Of a DNA stretch of 13,410 nt, positions 1 to 7,860 are shown piece by piece. The translations under genes were made by a program, and so were the position numbers. The notes beneath the pieces were generated by a model that made no database searches, had not been told where the DNA came from, and worked only from the letters and a program-made list of their open reading frames with translations. This stretch comes from Burkholderiales bacterium UBA1834 (lineage in GTDB: Bacteria > Pseudomonadota > Gammaproteobacteria > Burkholderiales > Burkholderiaceae_C), in assembly GCA_002339015.1 (NCBI GenBank), contig DDJC01000051.1:28995-42404 (forward strand), given 5' to 3'. Each line of letters begins with the position of its first letter. Position 1 is the first letter of the stretch.

Positions 1-927
1 GCCATGTTCGTGATGATGAACGGCGCCCGTCTGGGCGTGGGCAACCAGTCGCTGGGCCTGACCCAAGTGGCTTACGAAAACGCTGTGAACTACGCCAAGG
101 ACCGCGTGCAGATGCGTGCCCTGTCGGGCCCGAAGCGCCCCGACCTGGCCGCTGACCCCATCATCGTGCACCCCGACGTGCGCAAGATGCTGCTGACCGC
201 GCGTGCCTACGCCGAAGGCGCCCGCGCCCTGGTGTACTTCGTCGCCGTCGAGCTGGACAAGGCCCACAACCACCCCGACGAGGCCGTGCGCAAGGCATCG
301 GACGACCTGGTTGCGCTGCTGACCCCGATCGTCAAGGCCTTCATCACCGACAACGCCTACATCGCCACGACGCACTGCCAGCAGGTGTTCGGCGGCCACG
401 GCTACATCCACGAGTGGGGCATGGAGCAGTTCGTGCGCGATTCGCGCATCAACATGATCTACGAAGGCACGAACACCGTGCAGTCGCTGGACCTGCTGGG
501 CCGCAAGGTGCTGGGTGACGGCGGCGCCAAGCTGACCGCCTTCGGCAAGATCGTGGGCCGCTTCGTCAAGGCCAACGCCGACAACGAAGCCCTGCAGGAG
601 TTCACCAAGCCCCTGGCCGATCTGGGCCAGAAGGTGCAGGCCTTCACGATGGAAATCGGCATGAAGGGCATGCAGAACCCCGACGAAGTCGGCGCCGCCG
701 CGGTCGACTACCTGCGCGTGGTCGGCCACCTGGTGTTCTCGTACCTGTTCGCCCAGTCGGCCAAGATCGCCCTGGAAAAGCAGAACGACGCCGATCCGTT
801 CTACAAGGCCAAGCTGGCCGTGGCACGCTTCTACTTCGCCAAGCTGCTGCCCGAAGTCGAAACCGCCATGATCACCGCCAAGGCCGGTCTGAAGCCCCTG
901 TCCGAGCTGGACGAAGCCCTGTTCTGA
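1..927 (+). CDS. Acyl-CoA dehydrogenase, C-terminal part (5' end outside window)
   Basis: FAD-dependent acyl-CoA dehydrogenase carrying out the first step of beta-oxidation, acyl-CoA to trans-2-enoyl-CoA. The frame is open from base 1 and enters the window mid-gene, so the N-terminal and middle domains are missing; 308 residues are visible. Counting from the first visible Met (base 4), the C-terminal helical domain carries QVFGGHGYI (127-135) and MIYEGTNTVQ (151-160). The Glu of YEGT (154) aligns with the catalytic base of this superfamily. About 140 further residues follow, fitting the extra C-terminal domain of the long (about 600-residue) FadE-like bacterial enzymes. The internal ATG at base 4 is not the true start. 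The gene ends 78 bases before the hydroxyacyl-CoA dehydrogenase and is probably co-transcribed with it. The enzyme class is secure; chain-length preference cannot be told. Confidence 0.95.
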   Translation, partial: AMFVMMNGARLGVGNQSLGLTQVAYENAVNYAKDRVQMRALSGPKRPDLAADPIIVHPDVRKMLLTARAYAEGARALVYFVAVELDKAHNHPDEAVRKASDDLVALLTPIVKAFITDNAYIATTHCQQVFGGHGYIHEWGMEQFVRDSRINMIYEGTNTVQSLDLLGRKVLGDGGAKLTAFGKIVGRFVKANADNEALQEFTKPLADLGQKVQAFTMEIGMKGMQNPDEVGAAAVDYLRVVGHLVFSYLFAQSAKIALEKQNDADPFYKAKLAVARFYFAKLLPEVETAMITAKAGLKPLSELDEALF

Positions 928-940
928 TCCGACAGGCCGT

Positions 941-966
941 GAAGGGCGCGGCCGCGCCGCCCCTTC
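941..966 (+). repeat. GC-rich inverted repeat between acyl-CoA dehydrogenase and next gene
   Basis: GAAGGG (941-946) and CCCTTC (961-966) form six-base arms around a very GC-rich 14-base centre that could pair further. There is no T-run after it, so it is not a standard intrinsic terminator. It could be an mRNA-stabilising or attenuating hairpin within the operon. No function is demonstrated. Confidence 0.35.
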
Positions 967-1005
967 GCGCCATCTCACACCCTTAGAGTTCCGCTAGGAG
1001 AGAAC

Positions 1006-3405
1006 ATGAGTCGATTCAATGTCCGCAAGGTCGCCGTGCTCGGCGCCGGCGTGATGGGCGCGCAGATCGCTGCCCATCTGGTCAACTGCAAGGTGCCGGT
1101 CGTGCTGTTCGACCTGCCCGCCAAGGAAGGCCCCAAGAACGGTATCGTCAGCAAGGCTGTCGAGAACCTCAAGAAGCTCAAGCCCTCGCCGCTGGGCGTG
1201 ACCGACGACGCCGTGCTGATCCAGCAGGCCAACTACGAAGAGCACCTCGAAGAGCTGCGTGGCTGCGACCTGATCATCGAAGCCATCGCCGAGCGCCTGG
1301 ACTGGAAGGAAGATCTGTACAAGAAGATCGCCCCCTTCGTGAATGACAAGGCCATCCTGGCCACCAACACCTCGGGCCTGTCCATCACGGCCATGGCCAA
1401 CGTGCTGCCCGAGCAGCTGCGTTCGCGCTTCCTGGGCATCCACTTCTTCAACCCCCCGCGCTACATGTACCTGGTCGAGCTGATCCCGACCCAGTACACC
1501 GATGCCACGGTGGTCGACCAGCTCGAAGCCTTCGTGACCACCGCCGTGGGCAAGGGCGTGGTGCGCTGCGAAGACAGCCCCAACTTCATCGCCAACCGCG
1601 TGGGCGTGGCCGGCCTGCTGTTCACCATGATCGAAGTGAAGAACTTCGGCCTGGGCTACGACATCGTCGACGACCTGACCGGCAAGCGCATGGGCCGTGC
1701 CTCCTCGGGTACCTACCGCACCTGCGACGTGGTCGGCATCGACACGATGGCCCACGTGATCAAGACCCTGCAGACCGGTTGCGCCAGCGACCCGTTCGCT
1801 GCCGCCTTCGCCACGCCGTCTGACGTGCAGGCGCTGCTGGACAAGGGCAATTTCGGTCAGAAGACCAAGGCCGGTTTCTTCAAGAAGGACGGCAAGGTCA
1901 TCATCCAGTTCGACGAGAAGACCGGCACCTACGTGCCCGCCGGCAACAAGGCCGACAAGGAAGTCACCGACATCCTGAAGAAGCCCGCTGCCGAGCGCCT
2001 GAAGGCCCTGCGTGAGTCGAGCAACCCGCAAGCCCAGTTCATCTGGGCGATGCTGCGCAACAGCTTCCACTACGCCGCCGTGACTGTCGAGAGCATCGCC
2101 GACACCTGCCGCGACGTGGACCTGGCCCTGCGCTGGGGCTATGGCATGAAGCAAGGCCCCTTCGAGATCTGGCAGGAAGCCGGCTGGAAGCAGGTGGCCG
2201 AGTGGGTCAAGGCCGACATCGACGCCGGCAAGGCCATCACCAAGACGCCGCTGCCCGCCTGGGTGTTCGACGGCCGTGACGGCGTGCACACGCCGCAAGG
2301 TTCGTGGAGCCCCGCCAAGAAGACCTACGTGCCCCAGCGCGAGCTGCCCGTGTACAAGCGCCAGTTCTTCCGCGAGGACGTGCTGGGCTCGGGCGCTGTG
2401 TCCGCCGACACCGCTGGCAAGACGCTGCACGAAGACGCCGCCATCCGCCTGTGGACGCTGGACGACGAGGTCATCATCGCCTCGATCAAGTCGAAGATGC
2501 ACACCATCTCGGCCGAAGTCACCGCCGGCCTGGCCAAGGGCCTGGAGCTGGCCGAGCAAGGCTACAAGGGCCTGGTGATCTGGTCGCAGGACGGCCCGTT
2601 CTCGGCCGGTGCCGACCTGCAGTCCATGATGCCTGCCTTCATGCAGGGCGGCGGCAAGGCCATCGCCCCGTTCGAGAAGCAGCTGCAGGACTTCATGCTG
2701 AGCCTGCGCTACAGCAACGTGCCGTCCGTGGCCGCCGTTCACGGCCTGGCCCTGGGGGGCGGCTGTGAGCTGGCCGTGCACGCTTCCAAGCGCGTCGCCG
2801 CCATGGAAAGCTATGTCGGTCTGGTCGAAGTCGGCGTGGGCCTGATCCCCGGCGGCGGTGGTCTGGCCTACCTGGCCCGCCGTGCCGCCGAGCAGCTCGA
2901 AGGCTCCAAGGGCGTGTCGGGCCAGGTCGGTGGCGACCTGATCGGCTACGTCAAGGAAGGCTTCCAGGCTGCGGCCATGGCCAAGGTGGCGACCTCCGCC
3001 ATCGAAGCGCGCAAGTACGGCTTCCTGCTGGACAGCGACGTGATCGTGCCCAACAAGGACGAGCTGCTGTACGTGGCGATCGCCCAGGTCAAGGCCATGT
3101 TCGAGTCGGGCTACCGCGCCCCGGCCAAGCGCACCTTCCCGGTCGCCGGCCGCAACGTGAAGGCCACGCTGCAGTCCACGCTGATCAACATGCGTGACGG
3201 CGGCTTCATCTCGGCCCATGACTACTACATCAGCTCGGCGATTGCCGACGTGCTGACCGGTGGCGACGTGGACTACGGCACGCAAGTGACCGAGGAATAC
3301 CTGCACGCCCTGGAGCGCAAGCACTTCTGCACGCTGCTGGACAACCCCAAGACGCAGGAACGCATCATGGGCATGCTGTCCACCGGCAAGCCCGTCCGCA
3401 ACTGA
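1006..3405 (+). CDS. 3-hydroxyacyl-CoA dehydrogenase / enoyl-CoA hydratase, fused (FadB/FadN-like, dehydrogenase first)
   Basis: Bifunctional 799-residue beta-oxidation enzyme that hydrates trans-2-enoyl-CoA and oxidises the resulting L-3-hydroxyacyl-CoA with NAD+. The N-terminal half is the dehydrogenase: Rossmann motif GAGVMG (13-18), GIHFFNP with catalytic His146, Glu158 in the LVEL strand, and SPNFIANRVG (191-200). The C-terminal half (about 485 onward) is a crotonase domain with oxyanion-hole segments SAGADL (533-538) and GLALGGGCE. Both catalytic glutamates are present, Glu588 (GGGCE) and Glu608 (GLVE), spaced 20 apart as in rat crotonase Glu144/Glu164. The domain order is opposite to E. 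coli FadB and matches the Bacillus FadN type. AGGAG at 996-1000, five bases before the ATG, supports the start. The thiolase follows after 17 bases, so the two are clearly in one operon and probably form a multienzyme complex. Confidence 0.96.
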   Translation: MSRFNVRKVAVLGAGVMGAQIAAHLVNCKVPVVLFDLPAKEGPKNGIVSKAVENLKKLKPSPLGVTDDAVLIQQANYEEHLEELRGCDLIIEAIAERLDWKEDLYKKIAPFVNDKAILATNTSGLSITAMANVLPEQLRSRFLGIHFFNPPRYMYLVELIPTQYTDATVVDQLEAFVTTAVGKGVVRCEDSPNFIANRVGVAGLLFTMIEVKNFGLGYDIVDDLTGKRMGRASSGTYRTCDVVGIDTMAHVIKTLQTGCASDPFAAAFATPSDVQALLDKGNFGQKTKAGFFKKDGKVIIQFDEKTGTYVPAGNKADKEVTDILKKPAAERLKALRESSNPQAQFIWAMLRNSFHYAAVTVESIADTCRDVDLALRWGYGMKQGPFEIWQEAGWKQVAEWVKADIDAGKAITKTPLPAWVFDGRDGVHTPQGSWSPAKKTYVPQRELPVYKRQFFREDVLGSGAVSADTAGKTLHEDAAIRLWTLDDEVIIASIKSKMHTISAEVTAGLAKGLELAEQGYKGLVIWSQDGPFSAGADLQSMMPAFMQGGGKAIAPFEKQLQDFMLSLRYSNVPSVAAVHGLALGGGCELAVHASKRVAAMESYVGLVEVGVGLIPGGGGLAYLARRAAEQLEGSKGVSGQVGGDLIGYVKEGFQAAAMAKVATSAIEARKYGFLLDSDVIVPNKDELLYVAIAQVKAMFESGYRAPAKRTFPVAGRNVKATLQSTLINMRDGGFISAHDYYISSAIADVLTGGDVDYGTQVTEEYLHALERKHFCTLLDNPKTQERIMGMLSTGKPVRN

Positions 3406-3422
3406 TCGATCGGAGCATTCAA

Positions 3423-4634
3423 ATGACTCAACTTCGTGACGCCTACATCGTCGCCGCCACCCGCACCCCGATCGGCAAGTCTGGTCGTGGCGTGTTCAAG
3501 AACACTCGCCCGGACGACCTGCTGGTGGCCGTGATCAAGAGCGCGCTGTCGCAGGTGCCCTCGCTGGACCCCGCCGCCATCGAAGACGCCATCATCGGCT
3601 GCGCGATGCCCGAGGCCGAGCAAGGCATGAACGTGGCCAAGATCGCCACGCTGCTGTCGGGCCTGCCCAAGACCGTGGCCGGTGCCACCGTGAACCGTTT
3701 CTGCGCCGCCGGCATCACCGCCGTGTCCATGGCCGCCGACCGCATCCGCGTGGGTGAGGCCGAGGTCATGATCGCCGGGGGCGTCGAGTCGATGTCCATG
3801 GTGCCGATGGGCGGCAACAAGCCGTCCTTCAACCCCGAGATCGTCAATCACGACGAGAACGTGGGCATCGCCTACGGCATGGGCATGACCGCCGAGAAGG
3901 TGGCCGAGCAGTGGAAGGTGACCCGTGAGGAGCAGGACGCCTTCGCGGTCGAATCCCACCGCCGCGCCATCGCCGCCCAAGAGGCTGGCTGGTTCAAGGC
4001 CGAGACCACCCCGATCGAGATCGAGGTGCGCACGCCCAACCTGGAAACGGGTGAAGTGACGGTCACCAAGAAGACCATCACCAAGGACGAGGGCGCCCGC
4101 CCCGACACCAGCCCGGAAGGCCTGGCCAAGCTGCGCCCCGTGTTCGCCGCCAAGGGCAGCGTCACGGCCGGCAACAGCTCGCAGACGTCCGACGGCGCTG
4201 GCTGCCTGATCCTGGCTTCGAAGGAAGCCTGCGAGAAGTACGGCCTGAAGCCCCTGGCTCGTTTCGTGAGCTTCGCCGTCAAGGGCGTGCCGCCCGAGAT
4301 CATGGGCATCGGCCCGATCGAGGCCATCCCCCTGGCCCTGAAGTACGCGGGCCTGAAGGCCTCGGACCTGGACTGGATCGAGCTGAACGAAGCGTTCGCC
4401 GCCCAATCCCTGGCCGTGCTGAAGGACCTGGATGCCAAGGGCTACGTGCTCGACCGTGCCAAGGTGAACCCGATGGGCGGCGCGATCGCCCTGGGCCACC
4501 CGCTGGGCGCCACCGGCGCCATCCGTGCCGCCACCGTGGTGCACGGCCTGCAGCGTACTGGCGGCAAGTACGGCATGGTGACGATGTGCATCGGCACCGG
4601 CCAAGGCGCCGCTGGCATCATCGAGCGTCTCTGA
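3423..4634 (+). CDS. Acetyl-CoA C-acyltransferase (3-ketoacyl-CoA thiolase, FadA-like)
   Basis: Thiolase of 403 residues that cleaves 3-ketoacyl-CoA with CoA to acetyl-CoA plus a shortened acyl-CoA, the last step of beta-oxidation. All active-site elements are visible: nucleophile Cys94 in NRFCAAG (91-97), NEAF (322-325), GHP with His359 (358-360), and CIGTGQG with Cys389 (389-395). Length is normal for the family. The residues after the nucleophile are Ala-Ala rather than the more common Ser-Ser/Ala-Ser, a small deviation that should not abolish activity. GGAG at 3412-3415 lies seven bases before the ATG. The gap from the upstream bifunctional gene is 17 bases and a strong terminator follows, so this is the last gene of the operon. 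A biosynthetic acetoacetyl-CoA thiolase is an alternative, made unlikely by the neighbours. Confidence 0.96.
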   Translation: MTQLRDAYIVAATRTPIGKSGRGVFKNTRPDDLLVAVIKSALSQVPSLDPAAIEDAIIGCAMPEAEQGMNVAKIATLLSGLPKTVAGATVNRFCAAGITAVSMAADRIRVGEAEVMIAGGVESMSMVPMGGNKPSFNPEIVNHDENVGIAYGMGMTAEKVAEQWKVTREEQDAFAVESHRRAIAAQEAGWFKAETTPIEIEVRTPNLETGEVTVTKKTITKDEGARPDTSPEGLAKLRPVFAAKGSVTAGNSSQTSDGAGCLILASKEACEKYGLKPLARFVSFAVKGVPPEIMGIGPIEAIPLALKYAGLKASDLDWIELNEAFAAQSLAVLKDLDAKGYVLDRAKVNPMGGAIALGHPLGATGAIRAATVVHGLQRTGGKYGMVTMCIGTGQGAAGIIERL

Positions 4635-4667
4635 TCGCTGACGCGCGACGGCCATGAGCCTTGCAGG

Positions 4668-4694
4668 AAAGCCCGCCACTGTGCGGGCTTTTTT
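4668..4694 (+). terminator. Rho-independent terminator of the beta-oxidation operon
   Basis: Perfect nine-base arms AAAGCCCGC (4668-4676) and GCGGGCTTT (4683-4691) enclose a six-base loop, and six T residues run through 4689-4694. It lies 33 bases after the thiolase stop codon and separates that operon from the alpha/beta hydrolase gene. Confidence 0.92.
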
Positions 4695-4727
4695 CTGGGC
4701 CATGGGTTTTGATTCCTGCCATTGCAT

Positions 4728-4731
4728 GGAG
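4728..4731 (+). promoter_or_regulatory. Ribosome binding site deciding the alpha/beta hydrolase start
   Basis: GGAG sits five bases before the ATG at 4737. An in-frame TTG at 4722 would place this site inside the coding region, so the ATG is preferred. Confidence 0.6.
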
Positions 4732-4736
4732 CACGT

Positions 4737-5588
4737 ATGGGCTTTCAGGCACTGAGGATCACCACGGATGATGGCGTGGCACTGGCGGCCCGGGCTTATG
4801 AGCCTGACGGCCCGCCACGGCGCGCCGTGCTGATCTCGCCCGCGATGGGCGTGGGTCAGCGCTTCTACGAGGCTTTTGCCAGCTGGCTGGCCTCGCAGGG
4901 CGTGGCGGTGCTGACCTTCGACTTCCGCGGCATGGGCGATTCGGCCCCGGCGCGGCTGCGCGGCTTCAAGGCCAGCATCACCACCTGGGCCACGAAGGAC
5001 CAGCCGGCCGTGGTGCGCGAGCTGCTGCGGCGCTGGCCTGGCGTGCCGTACAGCTACCTGGGCCACAGCCTGGGTGGGCAGATCTTCGGCATGCTCGATG
5101 GCGCCCAGGTGCACTTCGACCGCATGGTGACGGTGGCCAGCGGCAATGGCCATGTGGCGCTCAACAGCCCCAGGACGCGCCGTGCCGCGCCGCTGCTGTG
5201 GTGGGTGCTGGCGCCGCTGGGCATCGCCGTGGCGGGGTACTTCCCTGGCAAGCGCCTGGGCGCGGTCGGCGATCTGCCCGCCGGTGCGATGTGGCAATGG
5301 CGCCGCTGGTGTCTGCACCCCGAGTACCTGGCGTCGGAGGGGGCGCACATGCGCGAGCGCTATGCACAGGTGCGCACACCCATCCGCGCGGTGATCCTGG
5401 AAGACGACGAGTTGGTGTCTCCCGAGGGCATCCGCCATCTGTACAAGCTCTACAGCCAGGCCCCTGTACAGTTCGAGTCATTGGCGCCGAAGGCCCTGGG
5501 CCTCAAGCGCATCGGCCATTTCGGTGTGTTCCAGTCGCACGCCAGGACGGTGCTGTGGCCGCGCGTGCTGCACTGGCTGGAAGCTTGA
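4737..5588 (+). CDS. Alpha/beta-fold serine hydrolase
   Basis: Hydrolase of 283 residues, resembling predicted alpha/beta hydrolases of the COG4757 type. It has the nucleophile elbow GHSLGG (109-114) with Ser111, an acid candidate at Asp223/Asp224 after strand VILEDDE (219-225), and His261 in RIGHFGVF, completing a Ser-Asp-His triad. FDFRGMGDS (61-69) is the usual oxyanion-side strand-loop. No signal peptide is seen, so it is probably cytoplasmic; a short hydrophobic stretch around 152-168 looks like a lid or helix rather than a membrane anchor. It starts 42 bases after the beta-oxidation terminator and ends 55 bases before the crotonase-family gene, probably forming a two-gene unit. An esterase or acyl-CoA thioesterase role on lipid substrates is inferred from context only. 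Confidence 0.88.
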   Translation: MGFQALRITTDDGVALAARAYEPDGPPRRAVLISPAMGVGQRFYEAFASWLASQGVAVLTFDFRGMGDSAPARLRGFKASITTWATKDQPAVVRELLRRWPGVPYSYLGHSLGGQIFGMLDGAQVHFDRMVTVASGNGHVALNSPRTRRAAPLLWWVLAPLGIAVAGYFPGKRLGAVGDLPAGAMWQWRRWCLHPEYLASEGAHMRERYAQVRTPIRAVILEDDELVSPEGIRHLYKLYSQAPVQFESLAPKALGLKRIGHFGVFQSHARTVLWPRVLHWLEA

Positions 5589-5643
5589 ATACGCGAAACG
5601 CACACCCTCCATCCCCCCTGAATTTTCCCCGAGGAGTACATCC

Positions 5644-6420
5644 ATGTCCGACGACATCCTGGTCCACCGCGAAGGCGCGGTGCTGACACTGACCTTCAAC
5701 CGCCTCGACAAGAAGAACGCCATCACGGCGGCCATGTACACGACCCTGGCCGATGCGCTGGAATCGGCCGCCAAGGACGACGCTGTGCGCGCCGTGGTCA
5801 TCCAGGGCCACGAGCAGATCTTCACCGCCGGCAACGACCTGCAGGATTTCAAGGAGCGCCCGCCCGTGAACACCGATGCGGGCCCGGCCCCGGTGTTCCG
5901 CTACCTGGAGGCCATGCGCACCTTCCCCAAGCCCATCGTGGCGGCCGTGGCCGGCCCGGCCGTGGGCATCGGCACGACGCTGCTGCTGCACTGCGACCTG
6001 GTCTACGCGGGTGACAACGCGGCCTTCAGCCTGCCCTTCGTGAACCTGGGCCTGTGCCCGGAGGCCGGCTCCAGCGAGTTGCTGCCCCGCCTGGTGGGCT
6101 ACGCTCGCGCCGCCGAAAAGCTGATGCTGGGCGAGGCCTTCTACGCTGAAGAGGCGCTGGACATGGGCCTGGTCAGCCGCATCCTGCCGCCGCACGAGGT
6201 GAACGGCTTCGCGCAGGCGCAGGCGCGCAAGCTGGCTGACAAGCCCTCCGCCTCGCTGCGCATCACCAAGCAGCTGATGAAGCAGGGCCATGAGGCGGCG
6301 CTCAAGTCCATCATGGACGACGAGCTGGCGCACTTCGGCCAGCTGCTGCGCGGCCCGGCTGCGAAGGAAGCGATCAGCGCCTTCATGGAGCGCCGCAAGC
6401 CGGACTTCTCGAAGTTCTGA
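5644..6420 (+). CDS. Crotonase-family protein, probable delta3,delta2-enoyl-CoA isomerase (would usually be annotated enoyl-CoA hydratase)
   Basis: Crotonase fold, 258 residues. Oxyanion-hole segments are FTAGNDL (60-66) and GPAVGIG (104-110). Aligning by eye to rat crotonase through the conserved D..YAG..A.F stretch puts Thr112 at the Glu144 position and Phe132 at the Glu164 position, so both hydratase glutamates are missing. Instead Glu140 in LGLCPEAGSS occupies the crotonase Gly172 position, where yeast Eci1/ECI2-type isomerases have their catalytic Glu and PaaG has Asp. Isomerase activity, moving cis-3 or trans-3 double bonds to trans-2 in unsaturated acyl-CoAs, is therefore more likely than hydration. 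GAGGAG (5631-5636) seven bases before the ATG fixes the start; the frame is open further upstream but overlaps the hydrolase gene. The context of beta-oxidation genes fits an auxiliary enzyme for unsaturated fatty acids. Confidence 0.9.
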   Translation: MSDDILVHREGAVLTLTFNRLDKKNAITAAMYTTLADALESAAKDDAVRAVVIQGHEQIFTAGNDLQDFKERPPVNTDAGPAPVFRYLEAMRTFPKPIVAAVAGPAVGIGTTLLLHCDLVYAGDNAAFSLPFVNLGLCPEAGSSELLPRLVGYARAAEKLMLGEAFYAEEALDMGLVSRILPPHEVNGFAQAQARKLADKPSASLRITKQLMKQGHEAALKSIMDDELAHFGQLLRGPAAKEAISAFMERRKPDFSKF

Positions 6421-6432
6421 TCTGGCGATGAG

Positions 6433-6459
6433 GCTGCATTGACTTGGCGTCGATGCAGC
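6433..6459. repeat. Inverted repeat between convergent genes, possible weak bidirectional terminator
   Basis: GCTGCAT (6433-6439) and ATGCAGC (6453-6459) are perfect seven-base arms with a 13-base loop, in the 81-base gap between two convergent genes. No T-run follows on either strand. A second, weaker pair (AGCGGG/CCCGCT) lies just right of it and reaches the stop codon of the minus-strand gene. Termination is a guess from position. Confidence 0.35.
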
Positions 6460-6501
6460 ACTGGTTCAGCACGGAAGCGGGTCGCCGTGAGGGCTGCCCG
6501 C

Positions 6502-7860
6502 TCAGCCCAGGGCGGTGGCTGCGTGCACTGGTTCGGGCTGACCGGCCGTGCCATCTTGGCTGCCGCGGATGTGCGCCACCACGCGCGCCAGTCGTGCCAG
6601 CTCGGTGGGGGCCGCACGTTCCACGCGCACGGTCATCTCGCGCTCCAGCTCGCGCAGGCGCCAGTTGATCTCGCGCAGCACCAGGGCCAGCTCCAGGTGC
6701 AGGGTCTGGTTGTCCAGGTGCTCGCGCAGGTCCTGTGGCGCGCGGGTGTCCACGCCGGTGCTGGCCAGGGCCTTCTGGATGCTGTCGAAGCGGCCGAAGG
6801 CCTGTTGCGTGAGCTGCTTGAAGACCTCGCTGGAGGTCTGCACTTCCACCTGCAGCAGCTCGCGCGCCTCGGCCAGGCGCTGCACATAGCTGGCCGTGGC
6901 CTCGGCCTTGCGCAGGGTTTCGTCCACGCTGGGCAGGGGCACCAGGGTCTGCACCAGTTCGCCCACCTCGCATTGGCGCACGGTCTGGTCGACCACGTCG
7001 ATCAACTCGCGCTCGTACTCGCCGGGGATCAGCTTGACGGCCACGTCGGCGCGCAGCAGCGGCGACATGCGGGTGGACTTCATGCTGCCCAGCAGTTCGC
7101 TGAGCGCCAGCATCTGGTGGTCCAGCGACAGCGCATCGCCCATCAGGCCGCGCGGGTAGCCGAAGCCATCCAGGCGTTCATGGTGGGTCAGCACCAACTC
7201 GGCCACCGCCTTGCCCATGCCGGGCATGTCCTTGAGCACGCGCCAGCCGACCACGGGGTGGGCGGCCACATGCTTCCATTGCTCGGGCTTGAGCTGCACG
7301 CCCTGCTCGTGCCGCAGGTAGCTGGGTTCGATGTAGAGCTCGCCGACGTCATGGCACAGGCCGGCCTGCAGGAACTGCGAGGCCGTGGTGCGGGTGCGGG
7401 GCGATTTGAGGCGCAGCGACAGGCCCAGGGCCAGCAGCGCCACGGCCATGGCATGGCGCAGCTTGTCATCGCCTGAGCCGTGGTACACGGTGACCAGCGA
7501 CTGCATCGGCGCGCCCATGGGCATCTGTCTGAGCGATTGCAGCGCTTCGGCACGCAGGCCCTTGGGCTTGTAGAGTTCGCGGATCAGGGCGCAGTCGTCC
7601 AGCAGCTGGCCGGCAACCTCCTGCAGCTGCGCGCCGGTGACGCCCGCGGCCACCTGCATGCACTCTTCGAGCGGCTTGTTGAGCTTGTGCTCCAGCAGGC
7701 GCTCGCGCACGCTGGCGTCGATGCGGGCGCCCTTGGCCAACAGCTTCATGCCGTTGCGCGCGATGATGTCTTCACTGGCCTCGACCCCGTGGCTGTCGGC
7801 CACGGTCATCACATGGTCCAGATAGTGAGGGTTCACCTCACTGGCAGGTACTTCGTTCAC
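6502..7860 (-). CDS. Divergent HD-GYP domain protein (putative cyclic-di-GMP phosphodiesterase or sensor)
   Basis: 452 residues. The central part is an HD-GYP domain: His136 in RHAMAVALLALGLSL, HDVGEL (170-175), HP (201-202), THHERLDGFGYP (225-236). HD-GYP enzymes hydrolyse cyclic-di-GMP at a di- or tri-iron site; the visible metal ligands His136, His170, Asp171, His201, His226 and His227 are kept. Two changes stand out: the HDxGK lysine is Glu174, and the later Asp (normally in an A-D-V-Y-D-A motif) is Glu255. The N-terminal part (1-125) and helical C-terminal part (about 315-430) match no domain I recognise; no receiver domain or membrane segment is seen. The start is a GTG with no clear Shine-Dalgarno; an in-frame GTG at 7836 and an ATG at 7809 are alternatives. 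Activity is plausible but a degenerate sensor is possible. Confidence 0.85.
   Translation of the reverse strand: MNEVPASEVNPHYLDHVMTVADSHGVEASEDIIARNGMKLLAKGARIDASVRERLLEHKLNKPLEECMQVAAGVTGAQLQEVAGQLLDDCALIRELYKPKGLRAEALQSLRQMPMGAPMQSLVTVYHGSGDDKLRHAMAVALLALGLSLRLKSPRTRTTASQFLQAGLCHDVGELYIEPSYLRHEQGVQLKPEQWKHVAAHPVVGWRVLKDMPGMGKAVAELVLTHHERLDGFGYPRGLMGDALSLDHQMLALSELLGSMKSTRMSPLLRADVAVKLIPGEYERELIDVVDQTVRQCEVGELVQTLVPLPSVDETLRKAEATASYVQRLAEARELLQVEVQTSSEVFKQLTQQAFGRFDSIQKALASTGVDTRAPQDLREHLDNQTLHLELALVLREINWRLRELEREMTVRVERAAPTELARLARVVAHIRGSQDGTAGQPEPVHAATALG

Noticed and set aside
994..3324. A 776-codon open frame on the minus strand, opposite the bifunctional dehydrogenase/hydratase.
   Set aside because: Its translation is a low-complexity His/Gly/Val/Leu-rich string with no domain. 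Long antisense frames are normal opposite high-GC genes, and the plus-strand gene has all its catalytic motifs.
3273..5438. A 721-codon open frame on the minus strand, opposite the thiolase and alpha/beta hydrolase.
   Set aside because: It crosses a strong intrinsic terminator and two well-supported plus-strand genes, and its translation has no recognisable motif.
5524..5643. An upstream in-frame ATG that would lengthen the isomerase-like protein by 40 residues.
   Set aside because: It overlaps the end of the hydrolase gene, the added residues are not crotonase-like, and GAGGAG precedes the ATG at 5644.
6439..7476. A 345-codon plus-strand open frame opposite the HD-GYP gene.
   Set aside because: Biased Gln/Leu/His/Gly composition without a domain; the minus-strand frame has the HD-GYP motifs.
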